Positions 1 to 6,723 are shown, counted from the first letter of the stretch. The stretch: DNA of 8,169 bases from Acidimicrobiia bacterium (GCA_031177445.1 JAPSGP010000113.1:1-8169); one strand, 5' to 3'. Made by a program: numbers and translations. The notes: a model not told the origin generated them from the sequence alone.

Positions 1-69
1 CTTGCGGCGCTTGTGGGCTTCACGCCCTTGAGCGAGCAGCTGGAGGACGACGAACTTGCGGCGCTTGTG
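1..69 (+). repeat. 15-bp direct repeat at the left edge, in frame
   Basis: CTTGCGGCGCTTGTG occurs at 1-15 and again at 55-69, exactly 54 bases (18 codons) apart and in the same frame, coding LAALV both times. The second copy sits where cyclase-homology proteins normally have an ELAALV-like helix. The first copy replaces the usual F-x-D-L-V-G-F-T metal-binding strand. It could be chance, a small duplication, or an assembly artefact at a sequence end. Confidence 0.6.
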
Positions 70-1662
70 TCCAGGTTCCAGTCAGTTGCCTTCGATCTGG
101 TCGCCGAGAAGGGAGGCCGGGTCGTCAAGACGCTCGGCGACGAGGTCATGGTCGTGTGCGAGGAGCTCGGGACCGCCATCGAGATTGCGACCACGCTCGC
201 CAGCGGGTACGCACACGACGAGCAACTGCCCGATGCCCGGGTGGGCATGGCCTACGGCCCCGTGCTCGTCGCACAGGGCGATTTCTTCGGGCCGACCGTC
301 AACCTCGCCAGCCGCCTCGTCGCCATCGCGCCGCCAGGAATGGTGGTGGTCTCGGAAGAAGTCCGCCTCGCGCTCGATCCCGAGACCAGGCCGGGGCTGA
401 CCCCGTTCGGACCGCGACGGCTCAAGGGCATCGGGTGGACGACCTCGTGGGTCGTAGAGCCGTCCGTGTCCGACGGCAAGATGGCTCGCCCGGCGCTCGA
501 GGACTTTTACTCGGCGCTGCTCGACGATGATGCCGAGGAGCTGTACGAGCGTGCGCCATGCGGTTACCTCTCCACCACGCCGGAAGGGACGATCGTCAAG
601 GTCAATCAGACCTTCCTCACATGGACCGGACATCAACGAGCAGAACTCGTGGGTCGCCGTCAATTCGTTGAGCTCCTCACCGGAGGCGGACGGATCTACC
701 ACGAGACCCACTACGCGCCGATGCTCCAGACCCAGGGCACCGCTCGTGAGATCGCATTCGAGCTCCTGACAGCCGACGGCCGTCGCCTCCCGTGTCTGGT
801 CAACGCAGTCCTGGAGCGAGACGCGACCGGGGCTCCGATCGTCATCCGCATCGCGATCTTCGACGCGACGGATCGCCGCGAGTACGAACGAGAGCTACTG
901 CGCGCCAAGCAACGAGCGGAGGAGTCCGAGAATGCCGCCACGCTCCTCGCGCGAACCCTGCAGCAGACCCTCATCCCACCAGCTCTTCCTGAGATTCCTG
1001 GCCTCGACCTCGCGGCGGTGTACCGACCGGCCGGCCGAGGCGAGGAGGTAGGGGGCGACTTCTACGACGTCTTCGAGATCGGGGACGGAGACTGGGTCGT
1101 CGTCATCGGCGACGTGTGCGGCAAGGGTGCCGAGGCCGCGGTGGTCACGGCCCTTGCGCGTTACACGATTCGGGCTGCTGCAGCGCAGCAGAGCAGCCCG
1201 AGCGATTTCCTCGCGACGCTGAACGATGCCCTCATCCGCCAGGGAACCGGGCGGTTCTGCACGGTTGCGGCGGCCAGGTTCACGAAGATCTCGGGCCGCT
1301 GGCACGTGACGGTTTGCTCAGCGGGCCATCCGCTGCCCTTGCTCGTACGTGGTGGGACGTCGCCCCGGCCAGCGGGCGAATACGGAACTCTCCTCGGCGT
1401 GTTCGATTCGCCCCTGCTGCGGGACTGCGCGCTGGCGTTCAACGCCGGCGATCACCTCGTATTCTTCACCGACGGCGTCACCGAGGCCCGCCGCGGCCGA
1501 AACTTCTATGGCGACGATCGACTCGGAGCGGCAGCTGCTGGTCGTGCATCTGCGCAAGACCTCGTGGACCGCATCCTCGACGACGTGCTTCAGTTCCAGC
1601 AGGGTATTTCCGCCGACGACATAGCGATCCTCGTCGTGCGTGGTAGCGAAGCCGACGAATAA
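1..1662 (+). CDS. Cyclase-homology / PAS / SpoIIE-type PP2C phosphatase (5' partial)
   Basis: Signalling protein whose reading frame is open to the left edge, so the GTG at 13 is probably not the real start. Counting residues from that GTG: 1-150 is a class III adenylate/guanylate cyclase homology domain, with GFT near the start, KTLGDE at 39-44 (second metal-Asp region), the transition-state Asn/Arg pair in NLASR at 97-101, and RRLKGI at 135-140. Residues 178-290 form a PAS domain ending in DATDRRE, and 288-318 a probable coiled-coil linker. Residues 320-545 are a SpoIIE/RsbU-type PP2C phosphatase with GGDFYD (347-352), IGDVCGKG (365-372), SAGHP (436-440), FFTDGVTEAR (484-493) and DDIAIL (535-540); the acidic metal ligands look intact. 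Such phosphatases usually dephosphorylate an anti-sigma-factor antagonist in partner-switching control. The PAS and cyclase-like domains would be sensory inputs (inference). No RsbV/RsbW-type partner lies in the window. The first-metal Asp expected just before GFT is not seen (LAALVGFT). Confidence 0.9.
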   Translation, partial: LAALVGFTPLSEQLEDDELAALVSRFQSVAFDLVAEKGGRVVKTLGDEVMVVCEELGTAIEIATTLASGYAHDEQLPDARVGMAYGPVLVAQGDFFGPTVNLASRLVAIAPPGMVVVSEEVRLALDPETRPGLTPFGPRRLKGIGWTTSWVVEPSVSDGKMARPALEDFYSALLDDDAEELYERAPCGYLSTTPEGTIVKVNQTFLTWTGHQRAELVGRRQFVELLTGGGRIYHETHYAPMLQTQGTAREIAFELLTADGRRLPCLVNAVLERDATGAPIVIRIAIFDATDRREYERELLRAKQRAEESENAATLLARTLQQTLIPPALPEIPGLDLAAVYRPAGRGEEVGGDFYDVFEIGDGDWVVVIGDVCGKGAEAAVVTALARYTIRAAAAQQSSPSDFLATLNDALIRQGTGRFCTVAAARFTKISGRWHVTVCSAGHPLPLLVRGGTSPRPAGEYGTLLGVFDSPLLRDCALAFNAGDHLVFFTDGVTEARRGRNFYGDDRLGAAAAGRASAQDLVDRILDDVLQFQQGISADDIAILVVRGSEADE

Positions 1663-1831
1663 CGTCCGCTCGGTACTGGATCCGTTCGCTTCACTGCAGC
1701 AGGCAGATCCGTACCCCGTCTGTGAGACGCTGCAGGCAGCCGGACCCGTCGTGCTCCTGGAGACCCGGGACTTGTGGCGTCGGTACTCGGACGCCGTCCG
1801 CCGACCCGATGACTTCTCGTCTGGACGCGGG
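1640..1831 (+). pseudogene. Cytochrome P450 N-terminal remnant
   Basis: A frame that may start at GTG 1640, overlapping the phosphatase gene by 23 bases, encodes the typical N-terminal sequence of a bacterial class I P450: DPFASLQQADPYPV, then LQAAGPVVLLETRDLW, then RRPDDFSSGRG. In intact P450s several more residues lie between the W of the DLW segment and the YSD segment, so a small in-frame deletion is likely here. After about 1831 the frame loses all P450 resemblance. The I-helix, ExxR and heme-cysteine regions are absent, so about 64 of some 400 codons remain. No function can be expected. Recognition rests on motif memory, not on an alignment. Confidence 0.65.
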
Positions 1832-2139
1832 AAGCCATATCCCGTTCAGGGCGTCGACCAGTCTCGCGCAAAAGCCTCGTGCATCGGTGACGCCACTATG
1901 TGGCTGCGGCAGGGGCCGGGGCCGTTCGTGACAGAGACTTGTCGTCAACCAGCTTCTTGCAGGCTGATCAGCACGTGCACAGGACCTGTTGGCGGGTGTG
2001 GATGCACAAAAGAAAGTTGCACAGGACAGTCCACCACACAGCGCAAGAGCTCCTACGTGATCACCTTGGCGATGCAATCTCGGTGCAACCATTGCAACCA
2101 CGCCAGCTTCGTGGTCGCCAGACGAACGCCGCCGAGCAC
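1832..2139. other. Non-coding stretch between the P450 and IS3 remnants
   Basis: About 300 bases with no recognisable product on either strand. Translations are low in typical actinobacterial codon bias and rich in Cys, His and Trp, as expected from non-coding GC-rich DNA. The only regularity noted is a 10-bp direct repeat, TGCACAGGAC, at 1976-1985 and 2018-2027. No transposon end could be assigned. Confidence 0.5.
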
Positions 2140-2231
2140 TGGCTCGAGCCGCTTGGCGTCGTTCGCCTTCAGTCCGCCGTACTGGGCGACCCACCGATGC
2201 CAGGTCGACTCGGCCACCTGGAGATGCCGGC
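2140..2231 (-). mobile_element. IS3-family transposase OrfA fragment
   Basis: Read on the minus strand, this piece encodes RHLQVAESTWHRWVAQYGGL followed by KANDAKRLEP. That matches the helix-turn-helix and following segment of IS3-family OrfA proteins, whose usual form is a VSE-type helix, then RW..QYGG, then a KADDAKRLKELE-like stretch. Only about 30 codons survive. The leucine-zipper segment that should follow KRLE is missing, and so are the N-terminal helix and all of OrfB with its DDE catalytic residues. No inverted repeats or target-site duplication were identified. It is a dead relic. Confidence 0.7.
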
Positions 2232-2429
2232 GTCGAGGATGCGGACGCCGGCGAGCACCGGCATCGATGCGAGGCGCCGAGCGACCTCGACGCAACCCAC
2301 AAACCTGAAAGGGCGCTACCGGTTTACGACCGGCCGACGGCGGGCACAAGCGAGGCAGCCTTCAGCAGCGGAGGGACCGAAACGAGGAGCGCCCCGGACC
2401 AACGGCGGCTCGAGGGGGAATCACGAAGC

Positions 2430-2567
2430 ATGACCGAGAGTGCGACCGGGACGAGCCAGGCGAGATCTCGGGGCGCGTTCGCAGGGGAGGCTGAAGCCCG
2501 TCCGGGCCTCATGACTACCGAGTACTGGCTCACAGTCTTGAGCGCCGCAACCGTGGTGATCACCGGT
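2430..2567 (+). pseudogene. Possible 5' fragment of a small membrane protein
   Basis: The ATG at 2430 is preceded by GGGGGAA at a loose distance. The frame reads as a short Ser/Gly/Arg-rich leader and then RPGLMTTEYWLTVLSAATVV, which resembles the start of small actinobacterial membrane proteins in which a TTE(Y/F)W segment leads into a transmembrane helix. Codon choice is typical of the genome up to GGT at 2565-2567. It is then followed by TTA TTT, a rare codon pair for this composition, and the hydrophobic segment stops early. The same frame runs on without a stop into the gene at 2817, but its middle part does not look like one protein. It is more likely a truncated gene fused by chance than the true N-terminus of the next gene. 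Confidence 0.35.
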
Positions 2568-2654
2568 TTATTTCAGCGACGCGTTTCGCGTGCGCATCGC
2601 ATGGGCCCGTCGATGACGGGCCGGTTCCCGAACCACCCATCTCCGCGGCGAAGT

Positions 2655-2699
2655 GGTCGCACGTTCGCCGACCCCGAAGGCAACATCCTCGGACTCGGT
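2655..2699 (+). pseudogene. Possible VOC/glyoxalase C-terminal scrap
   Basis: The frame encodes GRTFADPEGNILGLG. F-x-DPEGN-x-hydrophobic is the hallmark last strand of vicinal-oxygen-chelate (glyoxalase/bleomycin-resistance) proteins. Only about 15 codons match, and no upstream beta-alpha-beta repeats are visible, so this is a small relic at best and could be coincidence. It shares the reading frame of the open stretch leading into the gene at 2817. Confidence 0.3.
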
Positions 2700-2816
2700 C
2701 CGACACGTAGCGCCTCTGCCCGACAATCCCCGGCGAAGGCAGACGATCCCGGCGCGCCACGTCTGAGATCTCGTCGCGCGCGCATCCACGCGCGGGGTTG
2801 GCTACGAAAGCCCGGT

Positions 2817-3737
2817 ATGCCGAGCGAACGAATGCGCAGCTGGAGGCGCGACGCCGCGATCGCATTGGGTTGTGGAGCCCTCGGGTTCGCAGCCGTGGCG
2901 GGCATTCGCATCGCACGTGACGGCGGCGGCGACGCAGCTCGCACTAACCCGCGGGTCGCACTGTCCGATCTCGCGGAAGCACGCGATCGGAGCAGGGAAG
3001 TCATCTTCGACACCGTCGAAGGCGAGCTGCCGGGGCCGCCCGCACCGACGCCGCACACGGCGGTCGACACGTTCCTGCGCGCGGAGACGATCCGCGACTA
3101 CGACGCGTCGTTCGGCCTGCTGAGCGCGGCCGATCGCGCCGACGTCGGCTCGCACGCGGAGTGGGAGCTCGTGCACGGCGAGCTGCCCACGCTCAGCGGC
3201 TTCGAGCTCGGCGCTACGCGCGTCGACGGGTCGCGCGCCGAGGTCGACTCCAGGGTCACCTACGAGGCCACGCTCGACGAGACGCGCGGCCTCGTCCCGG
3301 CGCGCGCCCGCGCCACCTGGGTCGCGGTCCAGGAGGACGGCGGCTGGCGGGTCGCACACGCCGAGAGCAGCCTTGAGCCCGAGTACCTCGACGAGCAGGG
3401 CGCGGTGCAGGCGGCCGAGCAGTGGGTGTCGGCCCGGCGCGCCTGCCAGGCCCGGGGCGAGTACGCCGGCGGGCTCGTCGGTTCCAGGCGTCCCGTCGAC
3501 GCGCTGTGCCGCGCCAAGGGCCGCGCGAAGGGCCCGGTGCTGACCGGCGCCGTAGGCCGCCTCGACCCCGCCGCCGGCGTCGAGCCGTTCCTCGCCGCCT
3601 TCGGCCCCGAAGTGCTCTCGTGGGCGCGCGTCGTGCCGGTGACGGATCCGGCACCGCTTGCAGTGGTTCTTGCCCCGGTGGGCGAGCAGTGGCTCGTCGT
3701 CGGGGCGCTCGAATCGTCACCGGAGGGCTCCTCGTGA
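2817..3737 (+). CDS. Membrane-anchored extracytoplasmic protein, NTF2-like region
   Basis: A 306-residue protein of unknown function. I chose ATG 2817 because GAAAG lies 7 bases upstream and because the in-frame sequence before it looks like unrelated fragments; ATG 2832 is an alternative. A basic start (residues 1-10, with RMRSWRRD) leads into one hydrophobic helix at about 12-28, then a Gly/Asp/Arg linker. This predicts a signal anchor with the rest outside the membrane. Residues about 80-190 (VDTFLRAETIRDYDASFGLL ... GGWRVAHAES) look like an NTF2/SnoaL-like alpha+beta fold of the kind often found in exported actinobacterial proteins. The fold call is by eye only. Two cysteines in the C-terminal third (in RRACQAR and ALCRAKG) could form a disulfide. 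The stop overlaps a possible small ORF by GTGA, so it is probably the first gene of the operon with the DUF4331 and TPR genes. Confidence 0.75.
   Translation: MPSERMRSWRRDAAIALGCGALGFAAVAGIRIARDGGGDAARTNPRVALSDLAEARDRSREVIFDTVEGELPGPPAPTPHTAVDTFLRAETIRDYDASFGLLSAADRADVGSHAEWELVHGELPTLSGFELGATRVDGSRAEVDSRVTYEATLDETRGLVPARARATWVAVQEDGGWRVAHAESSLEPEYLDEQGAVQAAEQWVSARRACQARGEYAGGLVGSRRPVDALCRAKGRAKGPVLTGAVGRLDPAAGVEPFLAAFGPEVLSWARVVPVTDPAPLAVVLAPVGEQWLVVGALESSPEGSS
3722..3727 (+). promoter_or_regulatory. Ribosome binding site for the linker ORF
   Basis: GGAGGG lies inside the last codons of the upstream gene, 6 bases before the GTG at 3734. This near-consensus Shine-Dalgarno at ideal spacing is the main reason to take the small ORF seriously. 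Confidence 0.4.
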
Positions 3738-3841
3738 GCGCCCCGGGACGTGCAGGAAGCGCGCGGCCGTGCGCCGGCGGCCGCGTGACTTCCCCGGCGC
3801 AGACCCTCGACCGGCGTCTGACCGGAGGAGCACAACAGTGA
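3734..3841 (+). CDS. Possible 35-codon linker/leader ORF
   Basis: GTG 3734 overlaps the upstream stop as GTGA. The frame ends at TGA 3839-3841, which overlaps the GTG start of the DUF4331 gene, again as GTGA. With GGAGGG 6 bases upstream, the layout is that of a translationally coupled chain of three cistrons. The peptide starts VSAPGRAG and ends RRLTGGAQQ. It is basic, Gly/Ala/Arg-rich, has one Cys, and has no signal peptide or known motif. A GC-rich hairpin (stem 3761-3769 with 3778-3786, 8-base loop) lies inside it. It may be a real small protein, a leader whose translation opens the mRNA for the next gene, or a chance ORF in GC-rich DNA. The frame also stays open upstream as a shadow of the previous gene, which weakens the case. 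Confidence 0.35.
   Translation: MSAPGRAGSARPCAGGRVTSPAQTLDRRLTGGAQQ
3824..3830 (+). promoter_or_regulatory. Strong ribosome binding site fixing the DUF4331 start
   Basis: GGAGGAG sits 7 bases before GTG 3838. It decides the start: the frame is open further upstream, but only this GTG gives a clean signal peptide. Confidence 0.8.
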
Positions 3842-5223
3842 GAAGCCGTTCCCGATTTCTGGGCGTGGCGCTGGTTGCAATCGTCGCCGGCACCGCGATC
3901 GCGACGTCGGGCCTCGCGACCGGAGAGGCGTCGAGCCATCGTGAAGCGCCGCTCATCAGCGAGGACCCTGTCGCCGACAACACGGACACGTACGCGTTCG
4001 TGAGCCCCGACAATCCCGAGACCGTCACGCTCGTCGCCAACTGGATCCCGTTCGAGCTGCCACCGGGCGGCCCGAACTTCAACAAGTTCGGTGACGACGT
4101 GCTCTACAAGATCAATGTCGACAACGACGGTGACGCCACCGCCGACGTCGTGTACCAATGGCGGTTCAAGACCACCGTCGAGAACCCCGACACGTTCTTG
4201 TACAACACCGGGCCGGTCGAGTCGCTCGACGACGAGAACCTGAATGTCCGGCAGACCTACACGCTGACCGAGGTCCGCGACGGCCAGCGCACCGACCTGG
4301 TGACGAACGCGCCCGTGGCGCCGGCGAACATCGGTCCCCGGTCCACGCCGAACTACGACCAGCTGGCGAACGCGGCCGTGGTGCAGCTCGAGGGCGGCGG
4401 CCAGTCCTTCGCCGGCCCTCGTGACGATCCGTTCTTCGTTGACCTGGGCTCGGTGTTCGACCTGCTCGGCAACCGCCCGTTGAACGAGGCCCACGTCGCG
4501 CCGCTGCCCAACGCGCCCGGCCAGGACGATCTGGCGGGGTTCAACGTCCACAGCGTGGTGCTGCAGGTCCCGACCGACTCGCTGATCGACGGCGACCCCG
4601 TCATCGGCGTGTGGTCGACCACCGATCGCCGCACCGACCGAGTCTTCGGCAGTGGGAAGGTGAAGAACTCAGGAAGCTTCACTCAGGTTTCCCGGCTGGG
4701 CATGCCGCTGGTGAACGAGGTCGTGGCGCCGCTCGGAGCCAAGGACGCGTTCAACGCCTCGAAGCCGTCGGGCGACAAGCAGTTCCTGCCTGCGGTCGAG
4801 AACCCGGAGGTCGCGACGCTCATCCCGCAGCTCTACCCGGGTGTGAACGTGCCGGAGGGGCCGCGTGAGGACATCGTCACCATCTTTCTCACCGGTGTTC
4901 CCGACGTGAACCAGCCGGAGAACGTCAAGCCGGCGGAGATGATCCGGCTGAACACATCGATCAGCCCGACACCGTCCGGGCAACAGGACCGTCTCGGCCT
5001 CCTTGCAGGCCAGAACGACGCCTTCCCGAACGGCCGGCGGTTGGTGGACGACGTGTACGACATCGAGCTCCGGGCGCTCGCCGGCGGGACGCCGTTCACG
5101 CCCGAGTTCAACATCTCGCCGAACAACGCCCTGACCGACGGCGTGGACGCGAACGACGTGCCATTCCTGGCGTCGTTCCCGTACTTGGCGCTGCCGCACC
5201 AGGGCTACGAGTCCGACCTGTAG
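3838..5223 (+). CDS. Exported DUF4331-family protein
   Basis: A 461-residue secreted protein of the DUF4331 family, whose biochemical role is not known to me. The GTG start is fixed by GGAGGAG 7 bases upstream. Residues 1-31 form a Sec-type signal peptide: basic MRSRSR, a hydrophobic core LGVALVAIVAGTA, and a likely cut near GEA-SS. No twin-arginine motif or lipobox is seen. The mature protein begins with the family hallmark SSHREAP (32-38), then an acidic stretch, DPVADNTDTYAF (43-54). Near the end is the conserved GRRLVDDVYDIEL block (399-411). Length is normal for the family. The chain is rich in Asp, Asn and Pro and has no cysteine in the mature part that I noticed, typical of an extracellular beta-rich protein. 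It lies between an anchored protein and an anchored TPR protein on the same strand, suggesting an envelope-located complex. The Asp-rich N-terminus might bind a divalent cation (speculation). Confidence 0.9.
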   Translation: MRSRSRFLGVALVAIVAGTAIATSGLATGEASSHREAPLISEDPVADNTDTYAFVSPDNPETVTLVANWIPFELPPGGPNFNKFGDDVLYKINVDNDGDATADVVYQWRFKTTVENPDTFLYNTGPVESLDDENLNVRQTYTLTEVRDGQRTDLVTNAPVAPANIGPRSTPNYDQLANAAVVQLEGGGQSFAGPRDDPFFVDLGSVFDLLGNRPLNEAHVAPLPNAPGQDDLAGFNVHSVVLQVPTDSLIDGDPVIGVWSTTDRRTDRVFGSGKVKNSGSFTQVSRLGMPLVNEVVAPLGAKDAFNASKPSGDKQFLPAVENPEVATLIPQLYPGVNVPEGPREDIVTIFLTGVPDVNQPENVKPAEMIRLNTSISPTPSGQQDRLGLLAGQNDAFPNGRRLVDDVYDIELRALAGGTPFTPEFNISPNNALTDGVDANDVPFLASFPYLALPHQGYESDL

Positions 5224-5243
5224 TTCCGTGGGATGACCCAACA

Positions 5244-5292
5244 ACTTTTGCGTCGCAAGCCGGCCTCTTCCCCCGGCTTGCGACGCAAGAGT
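5244..5292 (+). terminator. Long intercistronic hairpin, possible attenuator/terminator
   Basis: A perfect 16-bp inverted repeat, TTGCGTCGCAAGCCGG at 5248-5263 and its complement at 5273-5288, with a 9-base loop (CCTCTTCCC). The stem extends to about 20 bp (5244-5263 with 5273-5292) with one G-U pair. It starts 20 bases after the DUF4331 stop and ends 81 bases before the TPR gene start. There is no U-tract on the + strand side, so it may be a U-less actinobacterial terminator, a partial terminator that lowers TPR expression, or an mRNA-stabilising structure. Confidence 0.65.
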
Positions 5293-5373
5293 GCAAGAGG
5301 AGGCGGAGGCGCCGCCCCGCCATCCCCGCACCAACGAACCCCCAAGAGCCAAGACGAAGGACGAAAGAGCACC

Positions 5374-6723
5374 ATGACCGCCACCGACGTCGCCGGGCCC
5401 GTGAGTCTCGGAGAGTCCCATGGACTGAGGCGCCGGGGGCTACTCGTGTTCGTCGCGCTGGCGCTCGGCGTCGCCGCCGGTCAGGTGATCACCTACGACC
5501 GCAACAGCGACGCCCGCGCGTCCAGCGAGTCCCGCGCGGAGTCGCCGTCGGCGCGGGTCGAGCGACTTGAACAGGCGGCGCGGCGCGAGCCCCGCGACCT
5601 CGCGACCCTGCAGGCACTGGGCGCCGCCTACGTGCAGGCGGTGGCGGCCGGCGGCGACGTCGCCCTGTTCAACGACGCCGAAGCGGTGCTCGATCGGGCC
5701 GAGGAGATCGCGCCCGGCGACAGCGACACCTTGATCCGGCAGGGCTTCCTCGCCCTCGCCCGCCACGATTTCAACCGGGCACAACGCCTCGCCGCGCAGG
5801 CGATCGCCGCCGACCCGTTCGACGCCGACGCCCTGGCGGTCGTCGTGGATGCCGAGGTCGAGCTCGGTCGCTACGACGAGGCGGCCGCGCACCTGCAACA
5901 GCTCCTGGACCTGCGGCCGGGCGTGGCGGCGTACTCACGTGTGTCCTACCTGCGTGAGTTGCACGGTGACATCGCCGGCGCCCGCACCGCCTTCGCGCAA
6001 GCCGAGGCCGCCGGCAGTGACCGCTTCGATCTGGCGACGGTCGCGGTGTTGCGAGGCAAGCTCGCACTCGACCACGGCGCACTCGACGAAGCGGCTGTGG
6101 ACTTCACCCGTGCCCGTGGCTACCTCGAGGACGTCGCCGGTCTCGAGGCGGGTGAGGCGCGGTTGCTCGCAGTGCGGGGAGACCGAGCAGGCGCCATCGA
6201 CGTCCTGGAGGTGGCGATCGAGGAGCGGCCGACGGCGGAAGTCGCGATCCTGCTAGGCGACCTGCTGCGGCTCGATGGTCGCGTCGCTGCCGCGCAGCGC
6301 GCCGACGAGGTCGTACGCGAGCTCGCCCGCGACGAGCGTGCGGCCGGTGCCGACGTAAACATGGAGCTGGCACTCTTCGAGGCCGACCGCGGATACGCCT
6401 CGCGGGCGCTCGAGCTCGCCGAGCTCGCCTACGCGGCCAAGCCCGACAGCATCACCGCCAACATCGCGATGGCGTGGGCGCTGCGGGCCGGCGGGAGGGC
6501 GCCGGAAGCGCTGCCCTACGTCGACCGAGCGCTCCGCCTCGGCACCCTCAACGGGCTGCTGCGCTACCGGGCCGCCGCGATCCTGGCCGACGCGGGCGAG
6601 ACCGAGCGTGCCGCCGCCGAGCTGCAAGTGGCGTTCACGGTGAACCCCGTCTTCTCGGTCGGCCACCTCGAGGAGGCGCGTCGCCTGGCCGAGCGTCTCG
6701 GCGTGATGGTCCCGAGGCTGTGA
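5374..6723 (+). CDS. Membrane-anchored tetratricopeptide-repeat protein
   Basis: A 449-residue protein. I chose ATG 5374, preceded by purine-rich GAAAGAG, over the upstream in-frame starts because the upstream 47 codons run through the hairpin and a low-complexity Gly/Pro stretch. Residues 1-20 are cytoplasmic, ending in GLRRR. Residues 22-38 (LLVFVALALGVAAGQV) form one transmembrane signal anchor. Residues 61-435 are helical repeats of TPR type, for example DAEAVLDRAEEIAPGD, RYDEAAAHLQQLLDLRPG and RAPEALPYVDRALRLG, with the distinctive YSRVSYLRELHGDIAGA at 187-203. TPR arrays are protein-protein scaffolds. Here the array should face the outside, placing it with the exported DUF4331 protein. 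TPR proteins of this style commonly sit beside DUF4331 genes in my recollection, so the pairing is probably functional. No catalytic domain is visible. It is separated from the DUF4331 gene by 150 bases carrying the hairpin. Confidence 0.88.
   Translation: MTATDVAGPVSLGESHGLRRRGLLVFVALALGVAAGQVITYDRNSDARASSESRAESPSARVERLEQAARREPRDLATLQALGAAYVQAVAAGGDVALFNDAEAVLDRAEEIAPGDSDTLIRQGFLALARHDFNRAQRLAAQAIAADPFDADALAVVVDAEVELGRYDEAAAHLQQLLDLRPGVAAYSRVSYLRELHGDIAGARTAFAQAEAAGSDRFDLATVAVLRGKLALDHGALDEAAVDFTRARGYLEDVAGLEAGEARLLAVRGDRAGAIDVLEVAIEERPTAEVAILLGDLLRLDGRVAAAQRADEVVRELARDERAAGADVNMELALFEADRGYASRALELAELAYAAKPDSITANIAMAWALRAGGRAPEALPYVDRALRLGTLNGLLRYRAAAILADAGETERAAAELQVAFTVNPVFSVGHLEEARRLAERLGVMVPRL

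Noticed and set aside
82..711. Minus-strand open frame of about 209 codons within the phosphatase gene
   Set aside because: Opposite strand of a gene with clear cyclase-homology and PAS motifs; no family resemblance.
1976..2027. Ten-base direct repeat TGCACAGGAC as a possible transposon target duplication or CRISPR-like unit
   Set aside because: Only two copies 42 bases apart, with no associated inverted repeats or spacer regularity.
3256..4551. Long minus-strand open frame (about 430 codons) opposite the anchored and DUF4331 genes
   Set aside because: Arg/Gly-rich shadow of GC-rich coding DNA; the plus-strand frames have clear family motifs and ribosome sites.
5233..5373. Upstream in-frame ATG 5233 as the TPR protein start
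   Set aside because: The 47 added residues read through the hairpin and low-complexity Gly/Pro sequence, and ATG 5374 gives a normal signal anchor close to the N-terminus.
4669..5421. Minus-strand open frame of about 250 codons opposite the DUF4331 3' end
   Set aside because: Antisense shadow crossing the hairpin and the TPR start, with no recognisable motif.
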